From Ga0077527 sp038144955 (GTDB lineage: Bacteria > Pseudomonadota > Gammaproteobacteria > Burkholderiales > SG8-41): a stretch of 20,125 bases of DNA. Below, in pieces: positions 7,915-14,869 of the stretch (the stretch's first letter is position 1; each line of letters starts with the position of its first letter). The notes under the pieces were generated by a model. The model saw only the letters and a program-made list of their open reading frames with translations, was not told the DNA's origin and searched no databases. Position numbers and translations under genes: made by a program. The stretch lies in NCBI GenBank assembly GCA_038144955.1, contig JAYQOT010000047.1, positions 1 through 20,125 on the forward strand. Reading direction: 5' to 3'.

Positions 7915-8718
7915 TCAGGACTTGCCGATCATCCCGGTGGTGGGTGAACTCGGTGCAGCGGAATAGAGTTTTTTCGGCATGCGTCCGGCGCGGAACGCTT
8001 CGCGGCCCGCGGCAACCGCCTTGTTCATCGCCGATGCCATCAGCACCGGATCCTTCGCGGCGGCGACGGCGGTGTTCATCAGCACAGCATCGCAGCCGAG
8101 TTCCATCGCGATGGTCGCGTCAGACGCGGTGCCGACGCCGGCATCGACGACAACCGGCACCTTGGCGTTTTCAATGATGATCTGCAGGTTCCACGGATTG
8201 AGGATGCCCATGCCGGAGCCGATCAGCGAAGCGAGCGGCATCACCGCGACGCAGCCGATTTCTTCCAGTTGTCTGGCGATGATGGGATCGTCAGAGGTAT
8301 AGACCATCACCTTGAAGCCTTCTTTCACCAGTGTTTTTGCCGCGGCGATGGTTTCAACGACATTGGGATAGAGGGTTTTGGGATCACCCAGTACTTCGAG
8401 TTTCACCAGTTGATGCCCGTCGAGCAGTTCCCGCGCCAGCCGCAGCGTGCGTACGGCGTCGTCGGCGGTGTAGCAGCCGGCGGTATTGGGCAGCAGGGTG
8501 TACTTCGAGGGCGGAATCGCGTCGAGCAGGTTCGGTTCGTTTGGATTCTGGCCGATGTTGGTGCGGCGGATCGCGACAGTGACGATCTGCGCTCCGCTGG
8601 CTTCAACGGCGGCGCGGGTTTCGGCGAAGTCCTTGTATTTGCCGGTGCCGATCAGCAGCCGGGACTGGTAGGCGGTGCCGCCGATGACCAGCGGGTCGAG
8701 ATTTTCATGGGGTTTCAT
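7915..8718 (-). CDS. thiG: Thiazole synthase ThiG
   Basis: Forms the thiazole phosphate of thiamine from 1-deoxyxylulose 5-phosphate, dehydroglycine and ThiS-thiocarboxylate. The 267-residue TIM-barrel protein shows LLIGTGKYKDF at 21-31, VTVAIRRTN at 46-54, LLPNTAGC at 75-82 and the Schiff-base lysine in VKLEVLGD (K106). Later come MPLASLIGSGMGI, the phosphate-binding VVVDAGVGTASDA and VLMNTAVA. Length is normal. It starts at ATG 8718 and follows thiS on the same strand after an 87-base spacer. The glycine or tyrosine oxidase that supplies dehydroglycine (thiO/thiH) and the rest of the pathway are not in the window. Confidence 0.97.
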   Translation of the reverse strand: MKPHENLDPLVIGGTAYQSRLLIGTGKYKDFAETRAAVEASGAQIVTVAIRRTNIGQNPNEPNLLDAIPPSKYTLLPNTAGCYTADDAVRTLRLARELLDGHQLVKLEVLGDPKTLYPNVVETIAAAKTLVKEGFKVMVYTSDDPIIARQLEEIGCVAVMPLASLIGSGMGILNPWNLQIIIENAKVPVVVDAGVGTASDATIAMELGCDAVLMNTAVAAAKDPVLMASAMNKAVAAGREAFRAGRMPKKLYSAAPSSPTTGMIGKS

Positions 8719-8762
8719 CGAAAGCTTTCAATCAATAGGTTCTGTTCTGCCAAGTGTGCATG

Positions 8763-8781
8763 TTGCGGCTAACCGCCGCAA
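8763..8781 (-). other. Small hairpin in the thiS-thiG spacer
   Basis: A 7-bp perfect inverted repeat (TTGCGGC / GCCGCAA, 5-base loop) sits in the 87-base gap between thiS and thiG. No T-run follows on either strand. It may shield an mRNA end or tune thiG expression relative to thiS; chance is possible. Confidence 0.3.
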
Positions 8782-8805
8782 TGACCGTGATCAAGCGCCG
8801 GAATT

Positions 8806-9009
8806 TCAGCCTCCGCCCACGGCCACCACGATCTCGAGCCGGTCACCATCGTGCAGCAGGCTGTCGCCGAAACGGCTGCGCGGCACGATGTCGCCATTGC
8901 GCTCGATGGCGACACGCTTGCCTGAAAGTTCGAGTTCAGTCACGAGCTCGGCGCAGGTGAGTTCCCGGGGAAATGTCCGCGACTTGCCGTTGATGCTCAG
9001 TGAAATCAC
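8806..9009 (-). CDS. thiS: Sulfur carrier protein ThiS
   Basis: Ubiquitin-fold sulfur carrier. Its C-terminal glycine is adenylated by ThiF and converted to a thiocarboxylate that donates sulfur to ThiG. The 67-residue product ends in VGGG, giving the essential terminal Gly-Gly, and shows the beta-grasp pattern with NGD in mid-protein and GDRLEIV before the tail. The start is a GTG at 9009. It heads the minus-strand unit with thiG and trmB. No TPP riboswitch core is visible in the 110 bases upstream. thiF is absent here, so activation must come from elsewhere, for example MoeB. Confidence 0.93.
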   Translation of the reverse strand: MISLSINGKSRTFPRELTCAELVTELELSGKRVAIERNGDIVPRSRFGDSLLHDGDRLEIVVAVGGG

Positions 9010-9041
9010 GATGCAGCTGTTCAGATGATGATCAGGACTGC

Positions 9042-9047
9042 ATTTTA
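9042..9047 (-). promoter_or_regulatory. Weak candidate -10 for thiS
   Basis: Reading the minus strand, TAAAAT lies about 33 bases before the thiS GTG, in the 110-base divergent spacer 9010-9119. No good -35 is visible at the right distance, so this is only suggestive. Confidence 0.2.
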
Positions 9048-9080
9048 CCGGTTCACGCCGGCGGGATCATGTTTTGCGGG

Positions 9081-9089
9081 TGCTACAAT
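9081..9089 (+). promoter_or_regulatory. Candidate extended -10 promoter for the cytochrome b-like/molybdoenzyme operon
   Basis: TGC-TACAAT fits the extended -10 pattern TGn-TATAAT with one mismatch, about 30 bases upstream of the GTG at 9120. It would start transcription near 9096, which rules out the longer reading from ATG 9000. No clear -35 is seen, as extended -10 promoters allow. Confidence 0.4.
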
Positions 9090-9119
9090 CTTTGCACTTT
9101 TCCTGCCCGGTTTTCCCGA

Positions 9120-9899
9120 GTGACCAGACGCGATCTTTCCGATGCAAAGCTGCTCCGGCTCGCTGCCGCTGCGGTGGCGGCCATGGTCATCTGGTTTGCC
9201 GTGCGCGGGATGTTTCCGCAGGCGTGGCGTTCACCGGGCAGCCCGCAGCTCTACCTGACCGGCGTCGCCGGAGTGATCCTGCTGCTGGTTCCGGTGGCTT
9301 TTTTCGTTGCCAAGCGTGGCGGCAGCGGGGCCAACCCGGTGAACTGGTTCAATGCCCACGTTGCATGTTCGCTCGCCGGCATGGTGCTGATCGCGATTCA
9401 TTCCGGCGGATTCCTGCGCCGGCCACCGGCGCTGTTGCTGCTCGCGCTGCTGGCACTCGCGGTGCTGGGCGTGTGGGCACGGGTGCGCGGTTCGCGGCGC
9501 ATGGCCTCCACCTTCGCTTCGAAAGCCCCGGCATTCAGTATTCCGGATGCCGCGACCCGCGACCGCCTGCAGGCGCTGATCACCGAAAAGCGCGCCTTGC
9601 TGCTGCAACTGGAGCCGCAGGCGAACGAGGGCACCTTCTCGGTCAACCTGCCGCATTTTTTCCGTAACCCGGCGCTTGCGCTGGCCTACCGCAGGCTGGC
9701 GCGGGAAGAGGCAATGCTGCTGGGAACGCGGCGCGCCGTAACCCCTGAGCAGGCGTGGTGGCGGCCTTTGCACATGGCGTTGGCGTGGATTTTTGTGCTC
9801 GGCGTGGTAATTCATGTCATAACCGTGACTTTTTTCGCCGGCTACGTTGCTGACGGCGGCCCGATTACGTGGTGGCATCTCACGGCCTGGGGAGGCTGA
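9120..9899 (+). CDS. Five-helix membrane protein, predicted di-heme cytochrome b-like anchor
   Basis: I do not recognise a named gene. From the GTG at 9120 the product has 259 residues and five hydrophobic segments, at about 11-32, 44-64, 76-95, 103-118 and 216-242. Helix 3 carries H80 and H94, helix 5 H218 and H232; both pairs have H-x13-H spacing, the pattern of bis-heme cytochrome b and ferric-reductase-like helices. With the positive-inside rule the N-terminus and the roughly 95-residue loop between helices 4 and 5 are cytoplasmic. Helices 3 and 5 then run parallel and H80/H218 and H94/H232 face each other. Its TGA is one base before the ATG of the molybdoenzyme, so it probably links that enzyme to the quinone pool. 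A longer start at 9000 would add 40 unlikely residues and overlap thiS. Confidence 0.75.
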   Translation: MTRRDLSDAKLLRLAAAAVAAMVIWFAVRGMFPQAWRSPGSPQLYLTGVAGVILLLVPVAFFVAKRGGSGANPVNWFNAHVACSLAGMVLIAIHSGGFLRRPPALLLLALLALAVLGVWARVRGSRRMASTFASKAPAFSIPDAATRDRLQALITEKRALLLQLEPQANEGTFSVNLPHFFRNPALALAYRRLAREEAMLLGTRRAVTPEQAWWRPLHMALAWIFVLGVVIHVITVTFFAGYVADGGPITWWHLTAWGG

Positions 9900-9900
9900 A

Positions 9901-12900
9901 ATGGATGGCGTGAACTCCGGACCCTCCGAACGCCTTGCACTGCTGATCGATCTGGAGCGCTGCACCGGCTGCAAGTCTTGCGAGGCAGCGTGCAAGACCG
10001 AGCACCGTCTCGGTCCCGGCGAATACCGCAACAAGGTGGTGTGGGCGAGCGAACTGGAACAGGCGGGACTGGCATTCCTGACGCTGACCTGCCAGCACTG
10101 CGAAAGGCCGGCGTGTTTGCGCGCCTGCCCGGTCAATCCGAAAGCGATCAACAAGGACCCGCTGACCGGCATCGTCAGTGTCGACGAGTCGCGCTGCACC
10201 GGTTGCGGTGAATGCGTGATCGCCTGTCCCTACAGCGCGATGGGCTATGACGCGCAGGACCATCACGCGGTGAAATGCGACCTTTGCGTCGATCGACGTG
10301 CCGAAGGTGCGAAGACCACGGCCTGTGCCAGTGTCTGTCCGACGCAGGCCATCCGTTTCGGCAAACGCGAAGAACTGCTCGCCGCAGCACGCCAGTCAGG
10401 CCGCGCGCCGCGCGACACCGATCACTTCCTGCTCGGACCGGCGACGATCTATCTCGAGCGCACGTCGCCGCAAACGGTTGGTGACATTACGGCGGTGACA
10501 CCGGCGCGCGCGCATCCCGATCATGCACGCCGGCCTTCGTTCATGGACGGCCTTGCCGCGCAGGCTGCGGTCCAGGCGCAGCAACCGGCGTTTCCGTATC
10601 GCGAGGAACGCAGCGAGGCCGCGGCCGATCGCGTGATACCCGGCGGCTGCAATATCTGCTTCAATTGCTGCACGGTTAATTTTCACTTTAAAAACAACAA
10701 GTTGGTGAAAATCACCGGCAACGACGCCGATCCCTTGCTGCAGGGGCGGGTGTGTCCCAAATCGCAGCTGACGCTGCAGATGTATCACAGCGAACACCGG
10801 CTGCTGTATCCGCAGAAGCGCATCGGTGCGCGCGGCGAAGGCCGTTTCGAACGCATTTCCTGGGAGCAGGCCCTCGATGAAATTGCCGACAAGCTGAAAA
10901 AGATTCGTGATGAATATGGGGCCGAAGCGCTGGCGATGTTCATCGGCACCCGTACCGGCATCCTCGATTACCGCGCGACGACCAAGATGTTCGCGCAGTT
11001 GTTCGGCACGCCGAACAAGGACGGCACAGATCCCTTCTGCGCCAGCGGCAAGAACGTCGCTTTCGAGATCACGCTGGGCAGCATCGGCAGCGGCAACAGC
11101 TATACCGAAAACGATCTCGGTTCCGCCGGACTTTACGTCTATATCGGCGACAACCAGGCCGAAACGCGGCCGGTGTATTTCGGCATGATCAATGACTGGC
11201 GCCTGAAGAACGACGCGAAGATGGTCGCGGTTGATCCGCGGCTGACAGCCACCGCATCCAAGGCCGACCGTTGGCTGCCGATCCGCCCCGGAACCGACAT
11301 GGCGCTGGGCCTCGCGCTGGCCCAGCACATCCTTGCCAACAATCTGCATGATGCGCAGTTCTGTGCCGACTGGGTGCTTGGTTTCGCGGAGTGGCGCGAC
11401 TTCATCTTGCGCCAGGGTTACACCCCGGAATGGGCGGCGCCGGTGACCGGGCTTGCCGCGGACGACATCCGCGGGCTCGCCGAGGAAATCGCCGCCGCGG
11501 ATGGTTGCGTGATTTTTGCCAGCCGCGGCATCAACCAGCATACCAACAGCACCCAGACCAATCGCGTGCTGATGTTCGTGGCTGCGATCACCGGCAACTG
11601 GGGCCGGCGCGGCGGGGCCTACTTCAACATGAGCGCCGGCACGCCGATCGCCGCCAAGGTGCCGGAACACCGCGCGCCGAAAATCAGCAGGCCGCGGGTG
11701 CGCCGCAGTCCCGCCGGCTGGACCGAGGCCATGCTGCACGGCAAGCCTTATCCGATCAAGGCACTGATCACCTGCAACAATCCGCTGGCGCAGTGGCCGG
11801 GCCAGGACCGCGCGCGCGCAGCGTTTTCCGCGCTCGAGCTGATGGTGCACATCGAACTCTTCGCCAACGAGACCTCGGCTTTTGCCGATTACCTGTTGCC
11901 GGCTGCCAGCGGCATCGAGAAGGGCGAGATCGGGCGTTCGAACGACGACCGCCGGGTGGTGTGGATCGACAAGCTGATCGATCCGCCGGGCGAGGCAAAA
12001 TCCGACGCCTGGATCTGGATCGAACTCGGCAAACGGCTCGGTTTCGGTGATGTGCTGAAGGAGGAATACAAGGATCCCGCGGTGTTCTGGGATGAGGTCT
12101 GCATCGACAGCCACGGCCTCAGGGGCTGCACGCAGAAACGCCTGCATTCGGTGCCGTACCGCTGGGTGCGCTTTCCGGTGGCGACCGAAGATGCGCCGGA
12201 AATCGAAACGCTGTATCTCAAAGGCACCACGCTGCCGACCGGCGCGCCGGGTCGGCGGTTCCCGACGAAATCGGGCAAGCTCGAATTCTGGACTGCGGAA
12301 CTCGAAGCCAAGTTCAACACGCTGGGAATGTCGGCGCTGCCCGAGTTCTATTCCGAGCGCGAACAACTGGTCGATCTGCCGTACATGGAACTGCAGGAGG
12401 GCGACGATGAAGAGGGCGTGATCTCCCCGTTCTGCTCGCCCGCGACCGGCAGTCCGCGCGGCAAGATCATTGCTGCAGGTCCCGATCATCCCGGTGCGAA
12501 ACTGCGCGCCCAGGGCTACGACACCGAACTGGTCACCGGGCGTCCGCCGGCGGCGCATTTCCACAGCTGGACGCATTATTTCTGGCAGTCGCAGGAAATG
12601 TGGCCCGACCTCTATTGCCAGATTCATCCCGAGAAGGCGGCGCAGCTCGGCATCCGCGACGGTGAGCGCGTGAAGGTCGAATCTGCCCATGGCAGCATCG
12701 AGGCCATGGCCTGGGTGCACGCCGGCATCCGCCCGACCGCGGTGTTCATCCCCATCGGCTGGGGCGAGCGCCAGCCTTACCATCCCTGGCGCTCGGTGAA
12801 TTTCCTTACCGACAAGACCCAGCGCGACCCGGTGTCGGACCAGACCAATCTCAAGGTCCTGCTGTGCCGGGTGTCGCGTGCCGCTGGCGGGGTGGCGTAG
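9901..12900 (+). CDS. Fused 4Fe-4S ferredoxin-molybdopterin oxidoreductase (B-A fusion), substrate unknown
   Basis: A 999-residue cytoplasmic redox enzyme. Residues 1-150 form a DmsB/PsrB-type subunit with sixteen cysteines for four [4Fe-4S] clusters: C21/24/27/31, C64/67/72/76, C99/102/105/109 and C126/129/142/146. A linker (about 150-245) leads to a complete DMSO-reductase-family catalytic part. This begins with a fifth cluster motif, C250-x2-C253-x3-C257 with C285. C380 in FCASGK is the likely Mo or W ligand, so it is a cysteine-type enzyme without selenocysteine. The C-terminal dinucleotide-binding domain (about 875-995) includes HSWTH, IHPEKAAQLGIRDGE and PIGWG. There is no Tat or Sec signal. 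GGAGG (9891-9895) lies 5 bases before the ATG, and the upstream gene ends one base away. The family recalls PsrA/PhsA/SoeA-like proteins, but the substrate cannot be assigned. Confidence 0.9.
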   Translation: MDGVNSGPSERLALLIDLERCTGCKSCEAACKTEHRLGPGEYRNKVVWASELEQAGLAFLTLTCQHCERPACLRACPVNPKAINKDPLTGIVSVDESRCTGCGECVIACPYSAMGYDAQDHHAVKCDLCVDRRAEGAKTTACASVCPTQAIRFGKREELLAAARQSGRAPRDTDHFLLGPATIYLERTSPQTVGDITAVTPARAHPDHARRPSFMDGLAAQAAVQAQQPAFPYREERSEAAADRVIPGGCNICFNCCTVNFHFKNNKLVKITGNDADPLLQGRVCPKSQLTLQMYHSEHRLLYPQKRIGARGEGRFERISWEQALDEIADKLKKIRDEYGAEALAMFIGTRTGILDYRATTKMFAQLFGTPNKDGTDPFCASGKNVAFEITLGSIGSGNSYTENDLGSAGLYVYIGDNQAETRPVYFGMINDWRLKNDAKMVAVDPRLTATASKADRWLPIRPGTDMALGLALAQHILANNLHDAQFCADWVLGFAEWRDFILRQGYTPEWAAPVTGLAADDIRGLAEEIAAADGCVIFASRGINQHTNSTQTNRVLMFVAAITGNWGRRGGAYFNMSAGTPIAAKVPEHRAPKISRPRVRRSPAGWTEAMLHGKPYPIKALITCNNPLAQWPGQDRARAAFSALELMVHIELFANETSAFADYLLPAASGIEKGEIGRSNDDRRVVWIDKLIDPPGEAKSDAWIWIELGKRLGFGDVLKEEYKDPAVFWDEVCIDSHGLRGCTQKRLHSVPYRWVRFPVATEDAPEIETLYLKGTTLPTGAPGRRFPTKSGKLEFWTAELEAKFNTLGMSALPEFYSEREQLVDLPYMELQEGDDEEGVISPFCSPATGSPRGKIIAAGPDHPGAKLRAQGYDTELVTGRPPAAHFHSWTHYFWQSQEMWPDLYCQIHPEKAAQLGIRDGERVKVESAHGSIEAMAWVHAGIRPTAVFIPIGWGERQPYHPWRSVNFLTDKTQRDPVSDQTNLKVLLCRVSRAAGGVA

Positions 12901-12903
12901 AAT
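12898..12903 (+). promoter_or_regulatory. Candidate -10 box for tRNA-Gly, overlapping the molybdoenzyme stop codon
   Basis: TAGAAT uses the TAG stop of the preceding gene as its first three bases and lies 10 bases before the tRNA. A GC-rich discriminator (CCGGGG) follows, as at stringently controlled stable-RNA promoters. No good -35 is seen. Confidence 0.4.
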
Positions 12904-12913
12904 CCGGGGTTCC

Positions 12914-12987
12914 GCGGGTGTAGTTCAATGGCAGAACGGCAGCTTCCCAAGCTGCATACGAGGGTTCGATTCCCTTCACCCGCTCCA
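12914..12987 (+). tRNA. tRNA-Gly (anticodon CCC)
   Basis: A complete 74-base cloverleaf. The acceptor stem GCGGGTG (12914-12920) pairs perfectly with CACCCGC (12977-12983). Discriminator T and an encoded CCA follow (12985-12987). The anticodon stem GCAGC/GCTGC encloses the loop TTCCCAA, giving anticodon CCC, which reads GGG. The T arm contains GGTTCGATTCC. It begins 13 bases after the molybdoenzyme stop on the same strand, and no clear terminator separates it from mutY. I saw no direct repeat suggesting use as an integration site. Confidence 0.97.
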
Positions 12988-13033
12988 CAATTGAAATGAT
13001 CCCTGATCGATGACGCCCATTGTTGTGACGTTG

Positions 13034-13045
13034 CCCGGCGCCGGG
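13034..13045. repeat. Perfect 12-base palindrome upstream of mutY
   Basis: CCCGGCGCCGGG reads the same on both strands, 8 bases before the TTG at 13053. There is no T-run after it. It may be chance in GC-rich DNA or may fold over the mutY translation start. Confidence 0.3.
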
Positions 13046-13052
13046 GATTCCG

Positions 13053-14186
13053 TTGCGCAGGAACAGGGTTTTGGCGGCCAGGGATAAGTCCGATGCTGCG
13101 GCAGGGAAATTTTCTGCCGCATTGAGCGCCTGGCAGAAACGGCATGGTCGCCATGATCTGCCATGGCAAGGCAGGCGTGAGCCCTATGCAGTATGGCTCT
13201 CGGAAATCATGTTGCAGCAGACGCAAGTCGCGGCAGTGATTCCCTACTATCAGCGTTTTCTTGCCCGTTTTCCGACGCTCGCGGAACTTGCAGCAGCAAC
13301 TCTGGATGATGTTCTCGCGCTGTGGAGCGGCCTCGGTTATTACTCGCGGGCGCGCAACCTGCATCGTGCAGCTCAGATCGTGATGTCGGATCACGGCGGC
13401 AAATTCCCGCAGACGCAGGAGACGATCATGGCGCTGCCGGGAATCGGACGTTCGACGGCGGCGGCGATCCTGGTGTTCGCATACAGCAAGCGCAGCGCGA
13501 TTCTCGACGGCAACGTCAAGCGCGTGCTGGCGCGGGTGCGCGGCATTGACGGATATCCCGGCGAGACCGCGGTGGCCGCGCGACTGTGGCGCGAGGCTGA
13601 AATCCTGCTGCCGCGAACCGGTTTGCGTACCTACACCCAGGGCCTGATGGACCTCGGTGCCACGGTTTGCCTGCGGCGCAATCCCCGTTGTAACGAATGC
13701 CCGGTGCATGCGCTGTGCGTGGCCAGGAAAACCGGCCGTATTGCGACCTTGCCGGGTCCACGGCCGCGCAAGGCGTTGCCGCAGCGGCGCATCCAGATGC
13801 TGATACTCCGGCGCGCCGGCGAGATATTGATGGAAAAGCGTCCGCCCAGCGGCATCTGGGGCGGCCTGTGGTCGTTTCCGGAAGAGGAGGCTGATGCGGA
13901 TGTGGCGGCGGCCTGCGTCAGCCGCTACGGTGCGACAGTTGCACTCAATGCGCCACTGCCGGTGATTGCGCATGGTTTCACCCATTTCAGGCTGGATATC
14001 CTGCCGCAGCAGGTGACCGTGTTGTCATGGCCGAAGGGTGCGGAAGAGCCGGGACGGCTGTGGATCACCCCCGAGGATGCAATGCATGCGGCCGTACCCG
14101 CGCCAGTGCGGGTTATCATCAGCCAGTTGATTGAGAAGAGGGAAAACCATGCGGCAGGAAAAAAACGACGGGGTGTTCGCCGATGA
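13053..14186 (+). CDS. mutY: A/G-specific adenine glycosylase MutY
   Basis: Removes adenine mispaired with 8-oxoguanine, a base-excision repair step. The protein has up to 377 residues. It shows the catalytic glutamate in LSEIMLQQTQV (E51), a helix-hairpin-helix LPGIGRSTAAAI, the catalytic aspartate in LDGNVKRV (D152) and the iron-sulfur loop C206-x6-C213-x2-C216-x5-C222. A NUDIX-like C-terminal domain (ILMEKRPPSGIWGGLWSFPEE) reads the 8-oxoG strand. No ATG fits: the in-frame stop at 13026 leaves TTG codons at 13053, 13071 or 13122. TTG 13071 has a better-spaced purine-rich site (CAGGAA), and homologues begin close to FSAALSAWQ, so the true start may be downstream of 13053. The stop overlaps the next gene's ATG (ATGA). 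Confidence 0.95.
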   Translation: MRRNRVLAARDKSDAAAGKFSAALSAWQKRHGRHDLPWQGRREPYAVWLSEIMLQQTQVAAVIPYYQRFLARFPTLAELAAATLDDVLALWSGLGYYSRARNLHRAAQIVMSDHGGKFPQTQETIMALPGIGRSTAAAILVFAYSKRSAILDGNVKRVLARVRGIDGYPGETAVAARLWREAEILLPRTGLRTYTQGLMDLGATVCLRRNPRCNECPVHALCVARKTGRIATLPGPRPRKALPQRRIQMLILRRAGEILMEKRPPSGIWGGLWSFPEEEADADVAAACVSRYGATVALNAPLPVIAHGFTHFRLDILPQQVTVLSWPKGAEEPGRLWITPEDAMHAAVPAPVRVIISQLIEKRENHAAGKKRRGVRR

Positions 14187-14869
14187 GAGATCCGCTGGCG
14201 ATGGATGAACGCGAACTCAAGGCGTGGCGCAAGGCGCGGCGCGAGCACTGGGTCACCTGGCGGGAAGCGTTGCCGGCGGCTCGGCGTGAGACCTGGGGCC
14301 GGCAAATCACCACTTTGCTGAGCGCGCTGCTGACAAAACCGCAGGATGCGGTCGTCGGTTTCTGCTGGCCCTACCGGGCTGAATTCGATGCGCGGTTTGC
14401 GGTACGACACTGGCGGGAGCAGGGTGCTATTGCGGCGCTGCCCGAAGTCATCGGCAAGAATCAGCCGCTGCGTTTCCGCAAATGGTGGCCCGGTGCACCG
14501 ATGACCAGCGGTGTCTACGACATTCCCCTGCCGGATGGCACGCCCGAGGTTCTGCCTGATGTGGCGATCGTGCCGATGAACGCGTACGATGCGCACGGTT
14601 ACCGACTCGGCTACGGCGGAGGGTTTTTCGACCGCACGCTGGCAGCGTTGGAGCGGCGTGTGATCGCGATCGGAGTGACTTACGATCAGTGCCGCGAGGC
14701 CAGCATCGCACCTCAGCCGTACGATTTGCCCATGAATTTCGTGGTCACCGAAGCCGGTGTGCATGCGGCCGGTGGTGACTCATTGCTCAGGCTTGAATCC
14801 GCGGACGCCGCGAATCAGCTGCAGCAGCTGATGACCCAGCGCCGGCTGCCGCGGGCTTTACATAACTAA
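14183..14869 (+). CDS. ygfA: 5-formyltetrahydrofolate cyclo-ligase
   Basis: Converts 5-formyl-THF to 5,10-methenyl-THF with ATP, returning stored folate to one-carbon metabolism. The 228-residue product carries the family signature GYRLGYGGGFFD at 139-150 and an upstream basic N-terminal region (RKARRE), with the PKW-like loop represented by RKWWPGAPM. The ATG at 14183 overlaps the mutY stop by four bases, which supports coupled translation; an ATG at 14201 is an alternative. Its TAA overlaps the stop of the convergent LON-domain gene. An inverted repeat (ATCAGCTG / CAGCTGAT, 14814-14832) lies inside the coding region near the end. Confidence 0.92.
   Translation: MRDPLAMDERELKAWRKARREHWVTWREALPAARRETWGRQITTLLSALLTKPQDAVVGFCWPYRAEFDARFAVRHWREQGAIAALPEVIGKNQPLRFRKWWPGAPMTSGVYDIPLPDGTPEVLPDVAIVPMNAYDAHGYRLGYGGGFFDRTLAALERRVIAIGVTYDQCREASIAPQPYDLPMNFVVTEAGVHAAGGDSLLRLESADAANQLQQLMTQRRLPRALHN

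Noticed and set aside
9000..9119. Upstream ATG giving a 40-residue longer membrane protein
   Set aside because: The added residues are cysteine-rich and unlike a leader, they overlap the thiS start, and an extended -10 element lies between the two candidate starts.
11032..11049. Selenocysteine at the molybdenum ligand site
   Set aside because: The codon at 11038-11040 is TGC, a plain cysteine, and there is no in-frame TGA in the gene before its TAG stop.
10396..12783. A 795-codon open frame on the minus strand opposite the molybdoenzyme gene
   Set aside because: It mirrors a clearly conserved gene with cluster and cofactor motifs; long antisense frames are expected in GC-rich coding DNA, and its translation shows no family-like motifs.
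14148..14207. ATG at 14148 as a start for the cyclo-ligase
   Set aside because: It is in a different frame and ends after about 19 codons; the ATG at 14183 overlaps the mutY stop in the usual coupled way.
14814..14832. Perfect inverted repeat ATCAGCTG-CAG-CAGCTGAT as a terminator
   Set aside because: It lies inside the cyclo-ligase coding sequence and is not followed by a T-run; it encodes the ordinary NQLQQLM segment.
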